A stretch of DNA of 64,000 nt from Panicum virgatum. Lineage: Eukaryota > Streptophyta > Magnoliopsida > Poales > Poaceae. Location: positions 40,316,118-40,380,117 of the forward strand of contig NC_053149.1 of the NCBI RefSeq assembly GCF_016808335.1, in the 5' to 3' direction. The position numbers and the translations under genes were made by a program. Positions 36,042 through 47,741 of the stretch are shown piece by piece (positions within the stretch are counted from its first letter, which is position 1; every line of letters begins with the position of its first letter). Under the pieces are notes generated by a model, which was given only the letters and a program-made list of their open reading frames with translations, searched no databases and was not told the origin of the DNA.

Positions 36042-37020
36042 GGCCCAGCCCGTTTATTTTAGCCCAAATCCAACAAGCTGTCTTGCACTCCCTCCTGACC
36101 TCGGTCCATATTTTCTCTTTCATTTTTCATTCGGTTATTTGTTTTCTCTGTTTTAGCATGTTTTTCCTCAATTTTATTTTCCTTTTGTTTTTCATTTTTC
36201 TTCCTCGTATTTTACATTGACTTTTTTTATTACATATCTTATTTTCTTAAGTTGCATCATTTGTATCCTAATTTGTTATGTAAGCTCATACAACTGATTC
36301 TAAATATATAATTTTTTATTTTCTAAATTATATATATATATATTATACTTAGTATATTTCTGTCTACATGCAGATCTAGCATCTCGATCCATTCCAAATT
36401 CACTACTACTTGGTCTATTTCTTTTGTCATGCAGATTCATTTGTTCGCGATCCATGATGAGGCATAATATTCTTTTAGTTTATTTCTTTATTCTCCTTAT
36501 CTCTTCCTTTCAGTAATACTATTTTTTAATTTTATTTATTTTTATTTATTTGTTATATTTTATTTAACTAAATTGTTATTCATGTTATATAAATTATGTA
36601 AGTCTAATGTAGGATTATTTTATAATTTATAATTTTTACGTACTAACTTGTTTAGCATGTGTGCATATTTATGAGAATTTTTTTTGCGATGTAGATATAT
36701 TTGTTCTTCTTTTAAAATTATTTATCTGAATGAAACTAATTTGTTCATAATTCTAAATTATTTATTTCATTTGTAGATTAAATTGTTCGGTGATCTTGAC
36801 TTATTTGTTAGCGATATTCATTTTTGATATTTATCCTATACTATACAATCAAATGTTCGCGATGTTTAATATTTTATTCACTGTACATTAATATTTATTC
36901 ATTATGCTTAAAATTTTTATTTATAAAAATAATTATTTGTTTGTTCCGTTAAATTATATTTACCTAGTATATAAATTAAGTATTTAGTATTACACAATAA
37001 TTTTTAAAATATCGTGTAAA
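36042..37020. other. AT-rich spacer
   Basis: Strongly AT-rich, with (TA)n near 36330; no gene, RNA or bounded element seen. Confidence 0.6.
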
Positions 37021-38450
37021 CATAATCAAGTGGTCAGCGCGCTTCCGAGGAGCAGTGGCTTGAACAGGTGAGGGCCCGTGAAGCTGACAGCGTGAGTGCG
37101 CGAACGCACCAATCGAGCACAGTAGATGGGCAAACTGCACCATCCTCGGAGCAAGTGGAAGGGCCAGAACCGTTAAGAACCAGATCCTACACGACGAGCA
37201 CGGCATGCAATTCTTCCCATATGGGCGAGCCATAACGTCGCCGTGACCACGGAGTTGATGCGGATGATGGCATGATGCCACCACAGGCAAGCCCGAAAGG
37301 ATAGCACAGCGTGAACGAGCTCCGTGTGCTGCTGGAAGCCGCAGCGTGCCAGCACGCTGATAGCTCCAATGAGAGGAAGCGTCCTGATTTCGAAAGGTAA
37401 TGGAGCCCCAACTGACGGGCGGTGACAAGCGTGCACCACTATCGGATTTCGAGCGTTTGCCGTGTGTCAAAAGCACACGGCGAAATAAGTCTAGCACACG
37501 GCGAATACGTCGTCGAGTGTGGCCGACAACGAAGACCCCCATATTACGAGCACACGACAAACAGCTTTGTCGTGTGTTTCTCAGACGTGTAGACGGCACG
37601 ACATTCAGCTGACGGCGGCGGCATCGCACTGACGGCGTTGGTAATAATTTGTCGTGTGCCGAGAGCTAGTGCCAACGCTTAGGCGAGTGCCCGCGGTGGG
37701 CAAGAGCGCTCGCAGCGGCCGTTGAAGATGAACGAAGCCAGTAAGGGCCCAGATGGGGCGCAAAGTCGAACGGTGGCCCCGTTGTGAAGCTGACTTGGCG
37801 GCAACCAAGACGCTCGCAACATCATCAATGCAAGGGCCTGACTGCACTGGCTATGGTAAAAGAAAAACGGTACGCGACGATCCAGTATGGGAGTAGCATT
37901 TTTTCACCCGCAGCGGGGGACGCTAAACCATACGGAAAGATGCCGCGTTTAGACGCCGGTAATGGATTCCCAGGGAGGAAGCGGATGGACGGCAAACGCC
38001 ACGTCGACCTGCTCCCGCCGCCGCTGCCAACTACCCCGCCTTCGCGCCGGGCCTTGGAACCGAAGGGAGGAGGGCGCCGGTCCTCGTGCGGCGGCGGTGC
38101 CGAGCTTGGGGAGGACGCCGGATCTGGCAGCCGCCCGGAGAGAGAGAGGGAGGGAGGGTGGACGTCGTGGAGCCACCCGCCGGAGCTGCCCCCGCGCCAC
38201 CACCACGCCGCGCCACCACCACGCCTCCGAGCTTCGAGCCAGGCTGCTGCCGGCCGCTTGCTGCCCGCGGCCGCCGCCTGCTGCCCCCGCCCGGCGCAGA
38301 GGCGGAGCGCGGAGCGCGCCAACGCGCGCACCAGGGAGAACCATGACCGCCAAAACGGGGACCCTGACCCGTATAGCTCGAGCCCCTAATGGCGAGGGCC
38401 ACAAGCATTCGGTAGGCCCATTCGCCAAGCCTCATTACTGGCACGGTTCT
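37021..38450. other. GC-rich stretch, possibly transposon-derived
   Basis: Long open frames occur on both strands, as expected from GC-rich DNA, but none has a recognised domain. At 37450-37660 there is a cluster of GCCGTGTG, GCACACGGCGAA and TTGTCGTGTG motifs in both orientations. This resembles subterminal repeats of CACTA-like elements, but I found no bounded ends. Confidence 0.4.
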
Positions 38451-38452
38451 GG

Positions 38453-38596
38453 TGCCTGTCGAACCTCAGCAAGCACTCGGGGGGCACATATCCCAGCATC
38501 TGGTTCGAGGACTACCACATGGCGTGCATGGCGGGGGGAGTGGACGATGACCATTTCATCATCCAGTACCTCTACCTCACCAGTGCACGGATCTAG
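38453..38596 (+). pseudogene. Orphan Ty3/gypsy gag fragment
   Basis: A 47-codon plus-strand frame reads GGTYPSIWFEDYHMACMAGG then DDDHFIIQYLYL and stops. It resembles the conserved capsid start of grass gypsy Gag proteins (WLEDY..AC.AGG, then FIIQYLPL). No LTR, zinc knuckle or pol is adjacent. It is a short relic. Confidence 0.6.
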
Positions 38597-39332
38597 ATTA
38601 ATCACCTGCTGGCAAGTTTTGTTGTCCTGGAGTGATCTCAGGCATGTGTTCATCGGCAACTGTTAGGGCTATGTACTTCAACAACTCGCTCATGACCACT
38701 AGCGCGGGGGCTAGGGTCGTCCTCATTTCCCCTACGGAGGACCGGCTAAGATACAGACTACATTTCACTACCTTTTGGTATTTCTTAAATTCGCAAGCGC
38801 ACGAATATATACTGTTTACAGTATTTCACCTATGAGTATTCTAGGTATCGTTATTTATATTTTTTCAGAGAATGGTGTGGTGTAAAAGTATTTAATTGGT
38901 ACATAATCATGATAATATGTTCAAGCTATAGAACACATTTCATACGTACAGAGGTAAGTTATAATAAGGATAAATGTATGGTAATGTGACACCCAATCTC
39001 AAAAATAAAAAGTAACAAATAAACCAAAGGTTAGTGGGAGTATCGATATGAAAAGAGATTCTGGTGGTATCTAATCAAGTTAACAAATATTACACAACAC
39101 ATGGCTAGGATTAGATTTAAGCGTTCGACATTATGGGGAGAGTACCCAGTACTGTCTGCCAGCAATGCACTTTAGATTCCTACACTACATCCGAACACGA
39201 GGGACTACAAGGTACGGACGCAACCGTCGCGGCAGCAAAATTGGTTTAGGTCCAAAGCTACCGTCCCACATGCTAGCTTGGGCCTGCAAGTTTGTCTGTG
39301 ATGATTAGCGGGTGGGTTAGTTAGGGCCCACG

Positions 39333-39570
39333 CAAGGTTAGCTTTGGGATTGTGTTAAGTGTTAATTAATTTGTATTGGAATCTAGAATTCAAATACAAA
39401 CCTCACTCAATAAATTCCAAATAATTCAAACGAAAATCCAACTTACAAATGCAAATTCATGATTAAAGGATCTATATGCACAAATGTTATTTACTAGGAA
39501 TTGTAGAAAAGAACAATTTGATCTTAATTAAATTGTGACCAAGTCTCATGGATCACACAAATCAAACATT
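39333..39570. repeat. Dispersed repeat, copy A
   Basis: From AAGGTTAGCTT onward this matches 55606-55845 over about 200 bp with modest divergence. It includes a 13-bp-arm palindrome TTTGTATTTGAAT...ATTCAAATACAAA. It is probably part of an unbounded transposon. Confidence 0.75.
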
Positions 39571-39965
39571 TTTTTTTCAAATCTTGAATTTTCGCGCACA
39601 TTAACATTTAAACCTCTGCTATTGGTGCCACTGTTTTGTGATGTAAGCTGTGTGCACTCCACCATCATGCCACCTAGCTTGCAAATTCGGGGTACCGCCC
39701 GACTGGGGCCACTGCTCGGCGGTCGGGGCAGTTTGCGCTGCCCTGAGCTACGCCACCGTCTTGCAAGCCGCCTCACAGGTCACCAAGCCACGCTGCCTGA
39801 CCACGTCGCACCGCCCAACAACTTTCGAAACGGGCCATCGCGGCCGCCAAGGCCCGTCTAAGCCTAAACAAGTTTTTCAATTAACGCACCCATAAACATA
39901 TCAATGGATCAAAAGAAGAATTTTTTTTATTGTGCCCAAGTGGAGTTTTAGGTTAAAATTTTGTT

Positions 39966-40231
39966 TGGTACTCCCTCCATCCAAGGATATAAGACGTGAT
40001 CAAACTTGGCCCGGTTTTCAATAATAATATTTGACTCTTAATATCTCCTATAATACAATACTTTTAATAAAAAAATTATAGTTATATGAAACTACTTTTA
40101 AATATAAATACAATGATATGATTTTTATAAGATAAAGTTTTTTATTATACAAGATTAATCATAGGTCAAAGTTTTTAAAGTTTGAATCTTGAATTATGTG
40201 CGTGCCTTGTATTGGGACTGAGGGAGTAATT
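39966..40231. mobile_element. Stowaway-like MITE
   Basis: CTCCCTCCATCCAAGGATAT and the right end CTTGTATTGGGACTGAGGGAG are inverted, with TA at both sides. It is non-coding and AT-rich. Confidence 0.8.
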
Positions 40232-40393
40232 GTGGATAACATAACTTGTTTTAAAAAATATATTTTAATTTTTTCAGCACTATTTCAATAGTATATGCCA
40301 TCTAATAATAAATTAACCATAACAATACAAAATTTATGAATACTACTGACAAAAAATGATAATGTATTTTTAAGCATAAAGTATGATGTCTAA

Positions 40394-40634
40394 TACCAAC
40401 CTCTATTTCAAAATAACTGAAAACTTTAACTTTTACTATTTACGCCTTGATCAGCAATATTTTTTAATTAGAAAACTACATAAAAGGACAAAGCGTCATT
40501 ACATTTGTGATAAGAAGCAATATATCGTGTAATACACTTATTCCTATATGTGCAAATATTCATATGAAAGACGCACGATCAAACTTTAAATAGTAAAATC
40601 AAAGTTATCAGTTATTTTGAAATGGGCGTTGGTA
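40394..40634. mobile_element. Stowaway-like MITE at the 3' end of the F-box relic
   Basis: CCAACCTCTATTTCAAAATA and TATTTTGAAATGGGCGTTGG are inverted ends flanked by TA (40394-40395, 40633-40634). The final codons and stop of the overlapping minus-strand F-box frame lie inside this element. Confidence 0.8.
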
Positions 40635-42558
40635 CCATCCTATAAAGAAAGATGCATGTCTTCCTCTTCTTGTTCCTGCTTGCCACGAGTGGTGCGGCCG
40701 GCAATGCCCGGACGAGAGAGCTCTTTATCGGCGGAATCTTCTGAAGGAAAGGTGGGTGCACATACGGGAACGTGTCGGATGTAGTTTCCATGTCCTCATC
40801 CTGTGCGCACGCCAGGCTCATGGTCCCGTCCTCGATGGAGTAGGCGACCACAGCCCCAGGCAAGGCCAAGAAGACGACAGCGTCGTCGGTCGGGTGGACG
40901 CCGGCCGGTTTGATGTGGCGGTCCGACCAAGTGCTCGTGTATTTGTTGCGCAGGAGAGCAGCCGCTCCCGGGTTCCGCGCCACCAGCTCCGTGGTGCCAA
41001 CCCTGTGCACCAACGTCCAGGGGCGTCTATTTATCGCCTTCTGCGATTGGAAAGTATCCAATCGCAGAAGCAAGCGCCGCCCCCGGCTCCGGCGGCCTCC
41101 GCCGCCGCCCCCCACCGCCGCCACGCTAACCGAGCCCGCCACCGCCACGTCATCTTCTCTTCGCCCCCGCCGCCGGCACCGCCCACCGGAGGTCCGGCCC
41201 CGGCCGGCCGGCGGCGCTCCCACGCCGCCGCGCCCTCCGCCGGCCGAACCGCCTCCGCCGCCGCCACCCCCGGCCCCCTCCTCTAGGTCCGGTGATCATG
41301 GAGCTCCCCGGGACCCCGACAACCCCGAACCTAAAGATCCGCCGCCTCCACCGCCACCCCGGCCAGTGGCGACCTCGCCGCCGGCCGCTCCGCCCACCCA
41401 CCACCCCCAAAGACCCCGGCAACCCCCTTCCCTAACCCCGGCGTCACCACCATCGTGAGGTCTGGAGGAGGAAGAAGCACAGTGGCGCTCGGGCCCACCT
41501 GCCAGCGAGTTGCGCCTCCTTCTGCGATAGCTCTACCTCCAGTAGCTCGCGCGATAAATAGCCTCCACCACGTCCAGGACGTGCCATGGCCGACTCCACC
41601 CTGCCTGGCAGGCGCGTCCCACACCTGGAACACCGATCGGTTGGAGTCCATATACCGGAGGCCCCCGCCATGGCGCTCCCCTATGCATTGGTTCATCCCG
41701 TCGCCGTCGGGGTATGTGGGCAACTTGATGACATCAAGGGTGCCGCCAGCACCGGCGCTCTTGTACGCTACGGTAAAGTTGTTTGCGCACCATGCCCAGT
41801 ACGAGGTGCCGCTCGGGCCGAGCATCGGCGGCAGGGAACCGCCGCCGGCGACGTCGTCGCAGATCCAGTAAGGGATGCCGGTCTGGCTCTTGCGGATCCT
41901 CTCCGGCAAGCAAGACCGGAGGTCGTCGGAGATAACGTAGGTAGCCGGGACCCGCCTTGCCTCCCACCTGCCGGTGTCGGAGTCGAAGAAGCCAAGGTCT
42001 AGCTGCCCACGTGGCCCGTGCCAATGGTCGGGATGGTTGACGAGGACCACCTTGAAGGCCCTGGCGGCGGCGCCGCCGTCCCCGTGGGTGGCCAGCGTCA
42101 GGTGCCCGCAGCTCCAGTCGCACAAGGGCAGCGGCAGCTCTGGGAGGGCCACCCACTGGCACGTCACGGGGTTGCAGACGTAGAGGTGCCGGGGGCGGAC
42201 GCGGCCCCTAGAGCAGAGCAGCAGGCCGCCGGCCGAGTGCACGACGGCGAACCCGCAGTCCCGGTCGTAGCCGACGCGCCGCAGGTAGGCCTCCTCGCGC
42301 GCGCTGGGGCCGGGCAAGAAGGCCAGGTCCGCGCCGTGCACGAGCTCGGACGCGGCATGGCGGGCCGTGAGGAAGCGCGGGGGGATCTCCTTGTTCTGGT
42401 CGAAAGGTTGGAAGATGACGCCGGCGGGCGGCGAAGTCGGGGCGGCGGGCGAGGGCCACGTCGCGGCGGGAGGTGGCCCCCAGGCGGAGGAGCTGCTTGG
42501 GCGGCAGGCGCGGGAGGATCTCCTCCACCACCAGCGTGTCGCACAGAACATCCATCAT
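40612..42558 (-). pseudogene. F-box protein pseudogene with F-box-associated region
   Basis: On the minus strand from 42558 the frame starts MMDVLCDTLVVEEILPRLP, followed by LLRLGATSRR, a typical plant F-box. Near 42425 the frame must shift to continue as GVIFQPFDQNKEIPPRFL. It then runs through SAGGLLLCSRG, YVCNPVTCQWVALPEL and YWICDDV. After about 41550 the similarity breaks. A C-terminal part resumes at about 41030 (WTLVHRVGTTELV, RNKYTSTWSD, HPTDDAVVFLALPG, FPYVHPPFLQKIP). The 450 bp between is GC-rich and flanked by inverted similarity. F-box proteins are SCF ubiquitin-ligase substrate adaptors. The frameshift and interruption point to a dead copy. Confidence 0.75.
41038..41070. repeat. 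Perfect 14-bp inverted repeat (hairpin)
   Basis: CTTCTGCGATTGGA and TCCAATCGCAGAAG are separated by 5 bp. CTTCTGCGAT recurs at 41519-41528. The hairpin marks the inner edge of the interruption in the F-box relic. Confidence 0.85.
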
Positions 42559-42635
42559 GGATCGATGAGCTAGCAGGCCAACGAAGCTGATGATGATCGA
42601 AAGAGGCTGCTGCCTGCATTGATCAATGTCATTGA

Positions 42636-42652
42636 ATATATATATATATAGT
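42636..42652. repeat. Short (AT)n on the left of the palindrome-ended element
   Basis: About eight AT dinucleotides directly left of the element that starts near 42653. A much longer (TA)n lies at its right end (45449). Confidence 0.85.
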
Positions 42653-45443
42653 AGGCTATTTGATCCCCTGGGTATGAAATAAGCTGTTCCATACCCGAGC
42701 CTACCTGTGCACCCGATCCGTTCCGCCACTCCCGTTTTTCCTTGCCCCGACCCGCCCCGGTCTGACTCGCCCCCACCACCTTCTCCTCCGGAACCCACGA
42801 CGCCCAGCTCCCCCACCCCCACTCCCCCGCCCGCAGCAACTACCGATCGAACCCTGCCGCCGCCTCCCAGATGCGCGCCGTCGCCTCCTCCGCCGGAACC
42901 CACGACGGCGGACCCCTGCGGCCGCCGCCGGCCCCCCAGACGCGTGCCGTCGCCTCCTCCCCCGGACGCGCCCCCAATCCCATCGCCGTAACACCCTCAT
43001 CCCGGCGCGTCTCGGCAACCTCGACCCTCGTGTCGTCCCGGCGAGGCACTGCACCGCCGGCTCCCGTACCGCCCCGACGAGGATGACCGCCTCCACGAGC
43101 TACGGCACGGCGGCGCGGCGAGGGCCAGGCGCGTGCGGCGCGATGCGGGTCCTGGCGGCTTAGCGCAGGGGGCAGCGAGCGGCACGCGGGCGCAAGGAGC
43201 AGGGCGGCACGCGGATGGTCTAGGCGCGGCGCCGTCCGGCTGCTCGCCCTGGCTACTCGCGCGCCGTGACGGCGAGCCGTCCCGGTTTCCCCCTCTGCGG
43301 TAATACCTCCCACCACCACCCCTTCGCACCCGGTGGCGCACAAGCGGTTTTCTTTCCCCCAGCTCGCGATCCGTTTCCCGGCGCCGTCGGCCCCAGGTCA
43401 ATGCTGCCGCCGCTGTTGCCGTCGACCGCTGGCCCGAGTTGCGACCCGGTCCACGTAATGAGCGGGAAGCCATCCATTGGCTCGCCGTTGTCCTTTCAGA
43501 GCTCCGCGAGGTCGCTTCGCTCTCGTCGTCGTCGCCCCAGGTCAGTACCTGCTGCAGTGCCGCCGCTGCCGTTGCCGTTGACCGCCGGCTGGAGTCCTAC
43601 GACCTGATCCACCTAACGCATGGGACCTCACCCATCGGCCCCTACCTTCCGCTTCGCTGAAGCTTCATCAGCATGGCGCCGACTGGCTCAAAAGGCAAGA
43701 TTCACTGCGGCAGCTCGGCTCGTCATCGTCACCAGAAGCTGTCGATTTCTTCCGAGGTTTCCTCGCCATCCACCCCCTCCTCCATCCGATTCCCTGTGGT
43801 TCTCCCTGATTTTCCATGGAGGCTTGTGTAGGTAATAGCTCTTTTTAATTCCCGGGTGTACAAGAAGGAACATCAATATCAAGCAGGTCGAACAGCACAG
43901 ATGGGTGAGGACAGATCCCTCAGCTCCATGCTAAGGTCTCTTCCTCATCGTGTGTTTTTCATTGGAGGCAATAGTGAGATCTATGAACTGCTCATTCCCC
44001 TTCCCCTGTTCTTTCCTGTAATACATCGGTCTCACATTGACCAAGATTGAACAACTATCTGTATCCTCTACAAATCAAAGATCTCGTGCACTAAATTGCT
44101 CAATTCCTCCGATTCACCCTCTGTCCTCGAATCCCCACAGCCACAGATCCATTTTTCTTCATATCAATCTTTTCTGAATCGAATTAGTTTGCTTCTTTTT
44201 TCTAGGCACGGCAGCTAGTCATTTAAGTATTCATGGATTAATTGAGTTGTTCATAGACAAGCATACCTTCGTTCTAGTGGCTATCAATGGCAAGATTTCA
44301 GATCTTTGTAAATGATCAATCAGCTGTTGTTGCGGCTCCAATGAAGTCCAGGCCAACACCGTGCCTCAATCATGCTTGTATATTGTGCAGCAGGCCAGCT
44401 GCGAGGACTGCTTGCTGGAGTTGCTTGATAGCAAGAGATCGCACATTCTGTAGCGTGGAGGAGTTGCTTGCTTGCCGTAATGTTTTTTTTTTACTTTAAT
44501 CTGTAGCTAGTACCATTGAATACTAGATCATATGGCTTATTTTCTACTTCTATTAAGGACACTATATTTCTGAACATTAGATGGCTTATCCCAATGTTTC
44601 TATTGCAGGCCGCAATGACTAAGATGAGGTCGCAAGGAAACTTCAAGAGTGGATACATGAGCATGGATTGCAGCGAGCTCAATGTGATATGTCCGTGGTC
44701 CACGAGGATAAACATGCACTGTATTATTTAGGTGTACACATTTAGCACCGTATCAGTAGCTAGCTGAGAGAACGGCTACAAGGGACAAGATGGGCCTTGA
44801 GATTGATAGAGACAGAGAATAAATTGGATTTATTCTTCAATTGTATTTCTGGGCTCACCTGGTTGCTCATTTGATAAATCTATTTGCAAAATACATATGA
44901 TGTAATTGGAAATATTATAGCGGCACTGCTTTATGGATTGGAAATAAAATACATAATTTGTTGGTAAAGCAACGACACACAAGTAATAAGCAATTTAGGA
45001 AAATGCACTTCAATTTGTAAAAAAATGCCTCGTGAAGGGAACGTGCACACGCTAGAAAACAAAGTTTCATGGGAACCGCATGGAAGAATCGCTCAGTGCC
45101 CAGTTACTAGAAAAAAAAAGCATCAGAGAAGGGAGCGTGCAGCTGCAGAGAAGGGAACGTGCGCCCAGTCCTACTAGAAAAAAAACGCAGCGTCGAAGTG
45201 TGGCATCAGAATCCATCGATTCCTATCGCGATCTGGACGTGCAAAACAAAACCGTCCTCGGAGAAAACCTAGGTGGCGCTGGGGCGTGGGGCCTCGTGGG
45301 GCTACGTTGATGGATGGAAAACCAGGCGCAGGAGAGGAAAAACCGGCTGGCGTTGGCGCACGAGGGGAGCCAGGGTGACGGTCGCTGGATGGGTTGGCTC
45401 GGGTATGGAATAACTATTCCATACCTAGGGTAGAAATTAGCCC
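42653..45443. mobile_element. 2.8-kb element with ~50-bp inverted, palindromic ends in (TA)n
   Basis: The left end (GGCTATTTGATCCCC, then GGTATGAAATAAGCTGTTCCATACCCGAGCC across 42671-42701) is about 80% identical to the reverse complement of the right end (45395-45443). Each terminal repeat also contains a near-perfect palindrome, clearest at the right end in GGTATGGAATA and TATTCCATACC separated by 2 bp. Both sides abut TA dinucleotide runs, as for elements that insert into (TA)n. The interior is very GC-rich on the left (42.7-43.6 kb) and ordinary on the right, with no transposase seen. It may be a non-autonomous element that picked up gene-derived DNA. The family is unknown to me. Confidence 0.65.
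43100..45050. other. Interior of the palindrome-ended element, coding status unclear
   Basis: Proline/arginine-rich open frames on both strands reflect base composition. No domain was recognised. Short plus-strand frames at 43439-43660 and 44287-44499 are not convincing genes. At 45035-45190 three imperfect copies of a CTAGAAAA...GAAGGGAACGTGC unit lie in tandem. Confidence 0.4.
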
Positions 45444-45444
45444 T

Positions 45445-47104
<1,660 letters not shown>

Positions 47105-47741
47105 TCAGATTTCAGATGCAGGTTCCTTGTCGATTGGGCCGTCCTCCTTTGGCCTAAGCACAGAAGCGAGCTCCTCACGTGCTCCCTTGAGCTTGAGCAG
47201 CAGCATAACCAAGTTGGGAATGCTTCCATTGATCGACTCACGATTGTATGCCTCTGCTTCCTCAATGAGTGACCTCATGCAGTCCGCCACCTGCGCCTTG
47301 CTCACCTTGTTGTCACCATAAAAAACCATCAGCCTGTTAATGTTGTTCATATCCAGCACTTTCTTCACAATGGTATATTGGATCATCTTGTCGGCAGGGA
47401 AGTGGGGCGCGTAGGGGCAAGTTGCCGTGCATTTCCGCTGGTGGAACTTGCACGCCCCGCATCTTGACCTCCGGATGGAAACCTCTGTAGATGGATTGGC
47501 TGGTGCCACCTGTGACTCTTGCAGCATCCACTGTAGGAAGGCAGCAAAGTTCTCACGGGACCTGGTGCGCGCTGCGCCGCCACCATTCTTCTTGCCGAGG
47601 AACGAGCACACCAGGCTCAGAGCGCCGTGCACGGGGTCGGCCTGCGTCCCCTCCGCCGGCGTGTCGTCATCGTCGGAGCACCCTTCCTCCACAACCTTGA
47701 GCAGCTGCCAAACTCCTCGCGCGCCCTCTGGTAGAGGTTGA
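47105..47741 (-). pseudogene. LOB-domain gene, 3' part (split by a retrotransposon)
   Basis: The minus-strand frame contains a LOB zinc-finger-like block C-x2-C-x6-C-x3-C (CGACKFHQRKCTATC) followed by PYAPHFPADK and a degenerate continuation (VKKVLDMNNINRLM). Upstream are an acidic region (CSDDDDTPAEG) and FAAFLQWMLQE. The ORF's first five or six residues come from the adjoining LTR, so its ATG is not native. The natural frame from the 5' part appears to lose one base near 47718. LOB/LBD proteins are plant-specific DNA-binding regulators of organ boundaries. This is the C-terminal piece of the gene continued at 54449-55306. Confidence 0.75.

Noticed and set aside
37173..37629. Minus-strand frames with a membrane-protein look
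   Set aside because: No recognised family, no splice consistency and adjacent transposon-like motifs; too weak for a gene call.
42707..43607. Proline-rich plus-strand and Arg/Gly-rich minus-strand frames
   Set aside because: Composition-driven, with no domain or splice support; kept only as interior of the palindrome-ended element.
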